DNA from: a bacterium
Lineage (GTDB): Bacteria; Patescibacteriota; UBA1384; XYA2-FULL-43-10; 1-14-0-10-43-13
Direction: 5' to 3'
Assembly (NCBI GenBank): GCA_030649445.1
Contig: JAUSKR010000038.1
Coordinates: forward strand, 1 to 19,124
DNA length: 19,124 nt
Shown here: positions 8,083 through 13,760 of the stretch, one piece after another
Position numbering within the stretch: position 1 is the first letter of the stretch
Layout of the letters: each line of letters opens with the position of its first letter
Notes under the pieces: model-generated
What the model was told of the DNA's origin: nothing
Database searches by the model: none
Seen by the model: only the letters and a program-made list of their open reading frames with translations
Program-made: the position numbers and the translations under genes

Positions 8083-8123
8083 GAGATTGAGTTTTACAGC
8101 AATAAATGGTAACCTTATAGCTA

Positions 8124-8172
8124 GTTGAAAATTGATAATTGTAAATTGAAAATTATCTGCCTTTGGCAGATT
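8124..8172. repeat. AT-rich repeat words and a small hairpin before tRNA-Gly
   Basis: Positions 8124-8156 repeat TTGAAAATTGATAATTGTAA words as between the tRNA-Arg genes. A perfect hairpin ATCTGCC-TTT-GGCAGAT then ends just before the tRNA at 8174. I found no convincing promoter for this tRNA within the repeat. Confidence 0.45.
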
Positions 8173-8173
8173 T

Positions 8174-8248
8174 GCGGGTATCGTATAGCGGTTATTATGT
8201 AAGTTTTCCAAACTTGAGACGAGGGTTCGACTCCCTCTACCCGCTCCA
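8174..8248 (+). tRNA. tRNA-Gly(UCC)
   Basis: A 75-nt cloverleaf: acceptor GCGGGTA pairs TACCCGC, anticodon stem TAAGT/ACTTG, loop TTTCCAA (anticodon TCC), T-arm GAGGGTTCGACTCCCTC, discriminator T and encoded CCA. Its last 21 bases (8228-8248) are repeated exactly at 8375-8395. Confidence 0.95.
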
Positions 8249-8286
8249 TGAAAAATGCTTCAACTTTTGTTGGAGCTTTTTTCATG
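8247..8286 (+). terminator. Terminator directly abutting tRNA-Gly
   Basis: The hairpin starts inside the CCA end: CATGAAAAATGCTTCAAC, loop TTTT, GTTGGAGCTTTTTTCATG, with one mismatch and one G-U pair. The core stem is 8257-8264 with 8269-8276, followed by six T. Confidence 0.85.
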
Positions 8287-8395
8287 GGGTTGAATAGTGA
8301 GGGATGTCGAAAGCCGGAGGGCGTGTAGCCCGAGGCGGGGTCGACGAATTTTTCAGCAGAAAAATATCGGTGACCGACTCCCTCTACCCGCTCCA
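8285..8395 (+). repeat. tRNA-Gly 3'-end duplication unit, structured RNA candidate (copy 1)
   Basis: The unit begins with a degenerate inverted copy of the tRNA 3' end (8285-8309) and ends with an exact 21-nt direct copy of it (8375-8395), so the two arms can pair: GAGGGA with TCCCTC and GTCG with CGAC, one bulged T. Between them are hairpins GGGC/GCCC (8319-8331), ATTTTTC-AGCA-GAAAAAT (8348-8365) and a small TCGG-TGA-CCGA. A terminator follows. The unit after tRNA-His (10798-10928) has the same architecture with different bases. It could be an integration scar, a non-autonomous element or a transcribed structured RNA. No tRNA 5' half accompanies the copy, so it is not a tRNA gene. Confidence 0.75.
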
Positions 8396-8432
8396 AAATA
8401 AGATCACCGCAAACGTGGTGATCTTATTTTGG
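8393..8432 (+). terminator. Terminator after the duplicated tRNA-Gly 3' end
   Basis: A perfect 16-bp stem pairs 8393-8408 with 8417-8432 and starts in the duplicated CCA. The stem is AT-rich toward the base (AAAATAAG with CTTATTTT), so it resembles a bidirectional terminator. It is distinct from the terminator directly after the intact tRNA. Confidence 0.75.
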
Positions 8433-8474
8433 AATAATTGTAGAGAAAATATATAGTTTACTCGAAATTTGGTT

Positions 8475-8516
8475 GCTCGGGAGGACTAGACGGAGTCTAG
8501 CTGTTTCCTCCCGAGC
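8475..8516 (-). terminator. Nested hairpin downstream of pyrD
   Basis: An 11-bp outer stem (gctcgggagga at 8475-8485 with tcctcccgagc at 8506-8516) encloses an inner perfect hairpin CTAGAC-GGA-GTCTAG (8486-8500). It lies about 50 nt past the pyrD stop on the minus strand, probably as a terminator or mRNA 3'-end stabiliser. The U-tract is weak. Confidence 0.5.
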
Positions 8517-8536
8517 GGCTGATGTTCTCACTTTCC

Positions 8537-8554
8537 GACGCCCGTGTGGGCGTC
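8537..8554 (-). terminator. Hairpin just after the pyrD stop
   Basis: Perfect 7-bp stem GACGCCC/GGGCGTC with a 4-nt loop, 8 nt downstream of the pyrD stop on the minus strand. No U-run follows, so with 8475-8516 it forms a tandem 3'-end structure. Confidence 0.5.
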
Positions 8555-8562
8555 TCTTGCGG

Positions 8563-9438
8563 CTAGGTGTGTTCGCGTTTCCAGCGGCGGATCATCACCG
8601 TCGGTCGCCACGAGAAGGGGATGAAGGCAGCACCGAAGGCGACTACCTTGCCACCCTGCTCGACAATCCGCTCGAGATCATGATAGTCACATGCGCTCGA
8701 CCAGACGACCTCCCTCTTCGTGATCGCGATGATCTCTTTTGCGAACGGCCAGGTATGCGGCTGAGCAGCCCGGCCGGAGACCCCGCCGCCGCCAAGGTGA
8801 GCAAGCGGGCTTTTCTCGTTACTGTAGACAGCCCATGGCACGCTGTTGATCGTGTAGCACTCGACCCAGGCCTCCGTACTCTTGATGATCCGCTCAAGGT
8901 TGCGACGATGAACGACCGAGAGCTTCAGCCAGATTGTCAGACGCGTGGCCCGGCGAGCTTGCCGACAAGCTTCGATTACCTCGTCCGCGTTTGCGCTGAT
9001 GTCCTCCCCACTATTAGGGCAGGACGCGTTAATATCGTAGCCGACGATCCTGGGGCATCGCAGGTCGTCGATCATCCGGATCATTTGGACGATCTCTCGT
9101 GGCGTGCCAAGCAGTGATACCACCAGAGGCACGCCGATCGAATCGAGCCGAGGGACGATCTCCCGACAGAACCACACAACGCCGGGGTTTGTCAGACCGA
9201 CAGCGTTGAGAATTCCGTCCCAGATCAGGCGGATGCAGCGCCACGGCTGCCACAGACTGAGGTTGCCTTTCCTCGGCTTGAACGTCAGCGTCTTCAGCAC
9301 GACCGCCTCGAACAAGCCCATGTCAAAAAGGCCAAGCCAGTGCAGGATATGTTCCCACCACCAGCCCCGACCAGTGAATGCGCCTGCACCACTGGCGGCC
9401 ACAAACCGGACCTGACCGTTCGGATGGCTTGTAGCCAT
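8563..9438 (-). CDS. pyrD: Dihydroorotate dehydrogenase, class 1-like
   Basis: A 291-residue FMN-dependent TIM-barrel enzyme that would oxidise dihydroorotate to orotate in pyrimidine synthesis. Family motifs in order: LKTLTFKPRKGN (48-59, equivalent of the conserved KT..PR.GN), NAVGLTNPGV (78-87), DINASCPN (135-142), LKLSVV (171-176, active-site Lys172), GGGGVSGRAAQP (216-227) and a C-terminal phosphate-binding region ending GGKVVAFGAAF. Cys140 in NASCPN is at the position of the class 1 catalytic cysteine (class 2 enzymes have serine), and no N-terminal membrane helix is present, so a soluble class 1 type is likely. AAAGGA lies about 8 nt before the ATG. The gene is GC-rich compared with the operons around it, is alone between terminators, and lies next to pyrC on the same strand. 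The electron acceptor is unknown. Confidence 0.82.
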   Translation of the reverse strand: MATSHPNGQVRFVAASGAGAFTGRGWWWEHILHWLGLFDMGLFEAVVLKTLTFKPRKGNLSLWQPWRCIRLIWDGILNAVGLTNPGVVWFCREIVPRLDSIGVPLVVSLLGTPREIVQMIRMIDDLRCPRIVGYDINASCPNSGEDISANADEVIEACRQARRATRLTIWLKLSVVHRRNLERIIKSTEAWVECYTINSVPWAVYSNEKSPLAHLGGGGVSGRAAQPHTWPFAKEIIAITKREVVWSSACDYHDLERIVEQGGKVVAFGAAFIPFSWRPTVMIRRWKREHT

Positions 9439-9471
9439 ATGTGTGTCCTTTCACCTGAGACCTAGTTTATA

Positions 9472-9496
9472 TGTAGCACTTTTCATTATTGCTACA
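9472..9496 (-). promoter_or_regulatory. Inverted repeat in the pyrD promoter region, possible operator
   Basis: TGTAGCA (9472-9478) and TGCTACA (9490-9496) form a 7-bp inverted repeat with an 11-nt spacer. On the minus strand it overlaps a weak promoter, TTGTGT with TACATA or TATAAA-like -10 options, upstream of pyrD. A regulator site or small leader hairpin is possible. Confidence 0.35.
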
Positions 9497-9520
9497 CAAG
9501 AGGGACTAATATTTTAATTA

Positions 9521-9560
9521 AAATAGCCAGAACAACTAGAGTTAATTGTTCTGGCTATTT
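9521..9560 (-). terminator. Terminator between pyrC and pyrD
   Basis: A perfect 15-bp stem pairs 9521-9535 with 9546-9560 around a 10-nt loop. On the minus strand it is followed by TTTTAATTAAAATATT, giving a U-rich tail for the pyrC transcript. It separates pyrC from pyrD, so the two are not a simple operon. Confidence 0.8.
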
Positions 9561-9588
9561 CCCCGAGCACCTGGCGGCCTCGGGGAAA
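9558..9588 (-). terminator. Second hairpin after pyrC
   Basis: A perfect 10-bp stem pairs TTTCCCCGAG (9558-9567) with CTCGGGGAAA (9579-9588). It sits between the pyrC stop and the larger terminator and shares three bases with it, so the two could be mutually exclusive or act in tandem. Confidence 0.55.
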
Positions 9589-9612
9589 GGCTAGAAAGCA
9601 AGCAATGCCATG

Positions 9613-10575
9613 TCAGAGCTTGTCGGCGAAGGCCTCGACGATGTTGCCGTCGGTCATCGCCTGGATCCGTTCACTGGTCAGACCGACAACTTGCGGCAAG
9701 AACTGCGCGACGAACTCATCGTAGAGCTCGAGCGACGGGTAGCCAGACATGTACGGCTCCCCGAGCTTTTCCTCCTGAGTGTGCGGCGCGTGGTCGGTCT
9801 CGAACCAGTTCGCCAGACCGATCCGTACCATGTCACGAAGTGCCGTCACGTCTTCCTTCCCACGCAACGGCGGATTCATCTTGCGGAGACGCCCGACCTC
9901 GCCGACCATGGTACTTCGGTCCCACATCAGGTGATGCGGTGTGACCCCGCACGTGACACGGAGTCCCAAGTGCCGTCCTTCTTCGATCGCCATGATCGAT
10001 TTGGGGCTGGAGACGTGGCAGATGTGCAACCTGCCCTGAAACTCGGCATCCAATGCGAACCGGATCTGATCCTTGACGGACTCAGCCTCGGCCTTGGTCG
10101 GTCGCGCTGAGCAGTGTGACGCCGGAACCGTCGCCCTCCAGCGATTGGGACGGAGTAGACTCTCCTTCTCGCAGTGCACAGCCAGAACGCCCCTGAATCG
10201 GAGATCGGTCAGAGTCCGATAGACGTACTGCTGGTCAGTCGCCTCGGTGACCGAGAGGTCGCCGACGCTCTTGCCGGCGAACATTTTCAGCCCGATGACC
10301 TGCGGGATCGTGTTGTAACAACGAACCGCTTCGACAAGCTGATCGCGATCGCCGGTCACTCCAACGTATAGCCAATACCGGTCTTCCCAACCGACCGGCA
10401 CCAGGGCAAGTCTCTCCATGACCCGACGCTCGTCGATGACCGGCCTGTGGGTGTTGGGCATGTCGAAGATCATGCCAACACCCTGTGAGTCTGCCAGAGC
10501 GAGAACGCTGGCGATTGTTGCCTTTCGCCATTGCTCCTCATCCCGGCAGTGTACGTGGGGGTCGATCCTCGACAT
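9613..10575 (-). CDS. pyrC: Dihydroorotase, class I-like, short form
   Basis: A 320-residue amidohydrolase-fold enzyme predicted to interconvert carbamoyl-aspartate and dihydroorotate using bound metal. Visible motifs: DPHVHCRD (5-12, metal ligands His7 and His9), MPNTHRPV (39-46, substrate-binding Asn41), GLKMF (95-99), HCE (134-136), HICHVSS (184-190, His187), VTPHHL (211-216), MNPPLR (233-238) and ETDHAPHT (259-266, catalytic Asp261). These sequences match class I dihydroorotases, yet the protein starts almost at the HxH motif and ends soon after the barrel, without the flanking beta-sandwich halves of the usual class I enzyme of over 400 residues. The start is supported by AAGGAG 8 nt upstream. 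It is GC-rich and has two terminator hairpins. A weak TTGCAA/TACTCT promoter lies near 10609-10637. A related cyclic amidohydrolase cannot be excluded. Confidence 0.85.
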   Translation of the reverse strand: MSRIDPHVHCRDEEQWRKATIASVLALADSQGVGMIFDMPNTHRPVIDERRVMERLALVPVGWEDRYWLYVGVTGDRDQLVEAVRCYNTIPQVIGLKMFAGKSVGDLSVTEATDQQYVYRTLTDLRFRGVLAVHCEKESLLRPNRWRATVPASHCSARPTKAEAESVKDQIRFALDAEFQGRLHICHVSSPKSIMAIEEGRHLGLRVTCGVTPHHLMWDRSTMVGEVGRLRKMNPPLRGKEDVTALRDMVRIGLANWFETDHAPHTQEEKLGEPYMSGYPSLELYDEFVAQFLPQVVGLTSERIQAMTDGNIVEAFADKL

Positions 10576-10647
10576 GGTTTTTACTCCTTCCGCCTTGGAT
10601 CTGCCACCAGAGTAGCTTATTGAAATTCAAATTGCAATGATTTTAGA

Positions 10648-10676
10648 TTTACACTGAAGCACAATTATGTTAGAAT
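10648..10676 (+). promoter_or_regulatory. Promoter of tRNA-His
   Basis: TTTACA (10648-10653), a 17-nt spacer and TAGAAT (10671-10676) preceded by TGT form a good promoter with extended -10. The predicted start is about 5 nt before the tRNA. Confidence 0.7.
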
Positions 10677-10687
10677 ACGACACGTAT

Positions 10688-10763
10688 GGCGGCCATAGTG
10701 AAGTGGTTATCACGGCAGTCTGTGGCACTGCAGTGGTGGGTTCAATTCCCACTGGCCGCCCCA
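10688..10763 (+). tRNA. tRNA-His(GUG)
   Basis: A cloverleaf with the encoded extra G-1 (10688) opposite C73, the tRNA-His identity element. Acceptor GCGGCCA pairs TGGCCGC, anticodon stem GCAGT/ACTGC, loop CTGTGGC (anticodon GTG), T-arm GTGGGTTCAATTCCCAC, CCA encoded at 10761-10763. Its last 18 bases recur at 10911-10928. Confidence 0.96.
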
Positions 10764-10800
10764 CGAGAAAATCAGTCAGCAATGGCTGATTTTTTCGTGG
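10761..10800 (+). terminator. Terminator directly abutting tRNA-His
   Basis: The hairpin starts with the CCA end: CCACGAGAAAATCAGTCA, loop GCAA, TGGCTGATTTTTTCGTGG, an 18-bp stem with two G-U pairs and a T-run in its 3' arm. It is organised like the terminator after tRNA-Gly(UCC), with different bases. Confidence 0.85.
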
Positions 10801-10928
10801 GGTATGACAAGGGAATTGAACCGGGAAGGGGTCGGGAAACGGAAGTTTCCCGCGGGAGGAAAATACTAAAAACCGTGGGTTTTTAGGGAGCCCGATAGGG
10901 CGACGTGAATTTCCCACTGGCCGCCCCA
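10798..10928 (+). repeat. tRNA-His 3'-end duplication unit, structured RNA candidate (copy 2)
   Basis: The unit begins with an inverted copy of the tRNA-His T-arm and 3' end (10798-10822: TGGGG, then GGGAATTGAACC) and ends with a direct 18-nt copy (10911-10928). The arms pair TGGGG with CCCCA and GGGAA with TTCCC. Inside are three hairpins: GGGAAAC-GGAA-GTTTCCC (10834-10851), CTAAAAACC-GTG-GGTTTTTAG (10866-10886) and GCCC-GATA-GGGC (10890-10901). The order and type of parts match the unit after tRNA-Gly(UCC), but each unit matches its own tRNA. That argues for a shared mechanism or RNA fold and against simple copying of one repeat. Confidence 0.75.
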
Positions 10929-10960
10929 TAAAAAATCATCCCGATGGGATGATTTTTTAT
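10928..10960 (+). terminator. Terminator after the duplicated tRNA-His 3' end
   Basis: A perfect 15-bp stem pairs 10928-10942 with 10946-10960 around loop GAT, with six A on the 5' side and six T on the 3' side. It is a strong bidirectional intrinsic terminator. Confidence 0.85.
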
Positions 10961-10961
10961 T

Positions 10962-11190
10962 AATTGAATATTGAGTATTGAGTGTTGAATGGATAATCGT
11001 AGCGCAAGCTTTAGCTTGTTAGGTAGGGTGTCTGCCGAAAATTCGATCCTGATTCAAACACGCTGAAGCGTGGTCTACGGAGATTTTACGTTAATTTTTT
11101 ATTTTGATAATTGAAAATTGGTTGTTGAATGGATGTTGCCTGCCCCTCGTAGCCCGAAGGGCGAAGTGGGGGTTATTGAATGTTGGATGT
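10962..11190. repeat. Intergenic mosaic of REP-like hairpins and AT-rich repeat words
   Basis: No gene is seen here. AT-rich words (TTGAATATTGAGTATTGAG, TTGATAATTGAAAATTGG) alternate with three short hairpins each linked to a CGTAG/CTACG word: CAAGCT-TT-AGCTTG (11005-11018), CACGCT-GA-AGCGTG (11059-11072) and GCCC-GAA-GGGC inside a longer CCCCT..GGGG arm (about 11143-11172). The last lies about 20 nt past the stop of the glycosyltransferase operon (minus strand) and may end its transcript. Confidence 0.55.
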
Positions 11191-11192
11191 TT

Positions 11193-11921
11193 CTAAGTGT
11201 ACTTCCCTGTCCGTAGATTTTTTCTAACAGTCCAGCTATCTTTGATCATCTTGACTCCGTCACCAATCGGAGCGACGGTCGAATGGGGATTATCATACCA
11301 GGTAATACCAACTTCTCTGATTTTGTAGCCGAGTTTTTTAGCAATCGCCAAGACCTCGATGTCAAAAGAAAAATTGGTAATCGTCATCCGTTTAAATATC
11401 TCTTTTGCCGCGTCATGTCTAAACATTTTGAAACCGCACTGTGTATCCTTGATACCGGGAATGGCCAAAGTTTGGATAATAATATTGAGAACCCGGCTAC
11501 CGACCCGCCGGACAATTGATTGCGGCACGGCTAATTTTCCGCCATCATTGTAGCGCGAACCGATCACAACTTCATACTTCGTCATAAAAGGTAAAAGTTT
11601 ATCGACTTGCTCGATCGGCGTCGAATTATCAGCATCGGTAAATATAATGTATTTGCCTCTGGCCGCCTCAATCCCCTCCTTGACCGTGCCGCCCTTGCCC
11701 TTATTTTCTTTTCGCTCCATTATCTTCAGACCAGGAATAGCCTCAACAAAAGTCCGGGCCACCTCGGCTGTTTTGTCGGGCGAGCCATCGACAACAACAA
11801 GAGTTTCAATTTTAAACTCTTTATTTTTGACGTACTTTTTTATCGCCTCAAGAATTATCGATATTCTTTTTTCTTCTTTGTACGCCGGGATAACGATGCT
11901 AAGCTCTATTTCATCCTTCAT
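11193..11921 (-). CDS. GT2 glycosyltransferase, polyprenyl/dolichyl-phosphate sugar synthase-like
   Basis: A 242-residue GT-A fold enzyme of the family that includes dolichyl-phosphate glucose/mannose synthases. Motifs: N-terminal SIVIPAYKEEKRI (8-20), VVDGSPDKT (44-51), GKGGTVKEG (75-83), the metal-binding TDADNS with Asp96 and Asp98, GSRY near 120, and DTQCGFKMF near 160, characteristic of the ALG5/DPM1-like branch. No C-terminal membrane helices are seen, so it acts at the inner membrane face, moving a sugar from a nucleotide sugar to polyprenyl phosphate. It is the last gene of a four-gene operon, 18 nt after the GT39 gene, with AAGG before the ATG. Its product is the likely donor for that GT39 enzyme, an inference from the pairing. 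Sugar identity is unknown. Confidence 0.85.
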   Translation of the reverse strand: MKDEIELSIVIPAYKEEKRISIILEAIKKYVKNKEFKIETLVVVDGSPDKTAEVARTFVEAIPGLKIMERKENKGKGGTVKEGIEAARGKYIIFTDADNSTPIEQVDKLLPFMTKYEVVIGSRYNDGGKLAVPQSIVRRVGSRVLNIIIQTLAIPGIKDTQCGFKMFRHDAAKEIFKRMTITNFSFDIEVLAIAKKLGYKIREVGITWYDNPHSTVAPIGDGVKMIKDSWTVRKNLRTGKYT

Positions 11922-11939
11922 TTCAAACCTTGCTTAATT

Positions 11940-13760
11940 TTAGAGTGAACTATTTGCTGGAAAAACCAGCTCTTTGATTGGATAAGGAGACACGGGATAG
12001 TTCAAGTAGAGTTCCTCTTGCGGGATATTAAAAACCAAAATTGAACCGCCGATGATTGCCTCCGGTTTATAGGCATCGAGCCAATTATATGACCACCTAC
12101 CCTCAGTCGGACCGACTAATTTCGATGATTGATAAAACGTCGCCGAAACGGCCAGCCAGCCCGAGGTCGGGCCGTAATTTGAATGCCATTCGGTTGATCC
12201 CGGGATGTAATATCCCGGCACCGAGCCACCGAAATAATCAATTTTGATTTTTTTGATGTTATTGTCGTCGACATATTTCTTCAGCCGCAACAAGTCTTGA
12301 CCCCAGTCCAGCGACGAATCGTCCAGACGTTGATAACGCTGATCTTTGGGTGTAAATTCGTTGAAATAAGCAATGAAATTCGGATAATTGTAGAGTGTCG
12401 AGCCGACCATAAAAGCAACTAATAATCCAAGAATTACTTTTTGTCTGATCTTACCGGCGCCGTTAACGATTGGCTGAATAAAATAACCAATTAATAACAA
12501 GACAAACGGCACCGTCGGCATCAGATGGCGGATACCGATGTTGAGCGAGCCTCGCAATGTCACGGCCCAGTAAAAAATTATTGGTGTCAGGATGACAGCC
12601 AACAGCCACTTTTTTTTCTCCTCTTTTGGCCACCTTAAGATTAATCCGGCGATCGAAGTGAGAACAAGAATAATAATCGTGATTGGCGTCTTGAGCAAAT
12701 AGGCGACCGGAAAATACCAAGAGATCGATTTGTCGGAAAGATGACCGAGGATAAAAGTCTTGTTGCCACCACCAACCCGGCCGATAACCATAAAAATGCC
12801 TAGGATATAATGGCCCAAAGCTCTAAGCACGGCGTTATTTTCGAAATAATGAAGAAAGCTGCGAAAAATTAGCGTGTGTGGATCACTGGTTAAATTTGTT
12901 TCGATTAGTTTATGCTCGATTTCTGCCGGAGTTTTGAAGACAAAAGGAATATAAACTATCCAAACGAACAAAACTGAGAAAATAGAAATCCAAAAAAATG
13001 GCTTGAAATAGAACCAAAGCTTTCGCCAAAATCCGTCTCGTTTTCTGGCCTGAATGGCTTTTATCATAATAAGTATGAAGAAAATCGGGAAAAGCAAAAC
13101 AGCTGAAAATTTGAGTAGTTGGGCCAGAGCCAGGGCCAGAGCGGCGTAAATGACCGTCCGCCAGCTCACTTTTTGGATCGCTTTGTCAAAATAATAAGCC
13201 GCGACAACAAAGCCGAAAGTGGCGGCGACATCAGTCGTCACTAGCCGGCCATGAGCCAGAACATCGGGATAAAAAGCATATAGAAGTAAAACTATCAGAC
13301 CGACCTTGCGGCCAAATAATTCTTTGGCCCATTTGAAAATAAACAAACCCAATCCGATCATCAAAAGCATCATCGGCAATCGCGACAGGTCGAGAACGGT
13401 TTTGGGATCATTGCTGGTCTTATAAAGCATATACCAGCCGGCCTCCCATTGGCCGATCCCGTCCCAGCTCAAGCTTTTTTCCGGACCGACAATGTTTTTA
13501 TTCAAGACAAGTGGTATCGCCGCTAGCGATTTTGCCAGTGGTGGATGTTCAGGATTGAGACGGTAATCGTTATCTTTAAGATAAGTATAGCCAGAGGGTA
13601 TATGGGCAACTTCATCAACGATTGCTGAGTCGCCCGGATCGCCAAAAGCACCCCTGGAAGATAAGAGTGCCATTAAAAACATAAAAAGCAGGATTAAAGT
13701 AGCTACCAGGTTTGTAAAAAGAACTTTTCGTCCCAAGACAAAATTTTTAACTGCTTCCAT
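11940..13760 (-). CDS. GT39 (PMT/ArnT-like) polytopic membrane glycosyltransferase
   Basis: About 606 residues with many hydrophobic segments. The N-terminal outward loop has the acidic pair VDEVAHIPSGY (Asp49, Glu50) and the motif NPEHPPLAK (69-77), hallmarks of the GT39/PMT superfamily, which transfers a sugar from polyprenyl-phosphate sugar to proteins or lipids on the outer membrane face. After the last helix comes a soluble region (from about residue 465) with DDSSLDWGQDL. I place the start at the ATG at 13760, not the upstream GTG at 13808: GAGGG lies 6 nt before it, and this gives a 14-nt overlap with the preceding GT2 gene, consistent with translational coupling. Operon context suggests glycosylation of surface proteins, possibly including repeat proteins like the one at the left end of the window. 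Confidence 0.82.
   Translation of the reverse strand: MEAVKNFVLGRKVLFTNLVATLILLFMFLMALLSSRGAFGDPGDSAIVDEVAHIPSGYTYLKDNDYRLNPEHPPLAKSLAAIPLVLNKNIVGPEKSLSWDGIGQWEAGWYMLYKTSNDPKTVLDLSRLPMMLLMIGLGLFIFKWAKELFGRKVGLIVLLLYAFYPDVLAHGRLVTTDVAATFGFVVAAYYFDKAIQKVSWRTVIYAALALALAQLLKFSAVLLFPIFFILIMIKAIQARKRDGFWRKLWFYFKPFFWISIFSVLFVWIVYIPFVFKTPAEIEHKLIETNLTSDPHTLIFRSFLHYFENNAVLRALGHYILGIFMVIGRVGGGNKTFILGHLSDKSISWYFPVAYLLKTPITIIILVLTSIAGLILRWPKEEKKKWLLAVILTPIIFYWAVTLRGSLNIGIRHLMPTVPFVLLLIGYFIQPIVNGAGKIRQKVILGLLVAFMVGSTLYNYPNFIAYFNEFTPKDQRYQRLDDSSLDWGQDLLRLKKYVDDNNIKKIKIDYFGGSVPGYYIPGSTEWHSNYGPTSGWLAVSATFYQSSKLVGPTEGRWSYNWLDAYKPEAIIGGSILVFNIPQEELYLNYPVSPYPIKELVFPANSSL

Noticed and set aside
8121..8396. Minus-strand frame over the tRNA-Gly unit
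   Set aside because: It is the translation of the tRNA, terminator and duplicated tRNA end; the repeated peptide MERVEGV comes from the two copies of the tRNA 3' end.
8473..9117. 214-codon plus-strand frame opposite pyrD
   Set aside because: Shadow of the GC-rich pyrD gene, which has ordered family motifs and a ribosome binding site on the minus strand.
10627..10929. Minus-strand 100-codon frame over tRNA-His
   Set aside because: Translation of tRNA-His and its repeat unit; the repeated GRPVG peptide reflects the duplicated tRNA end.
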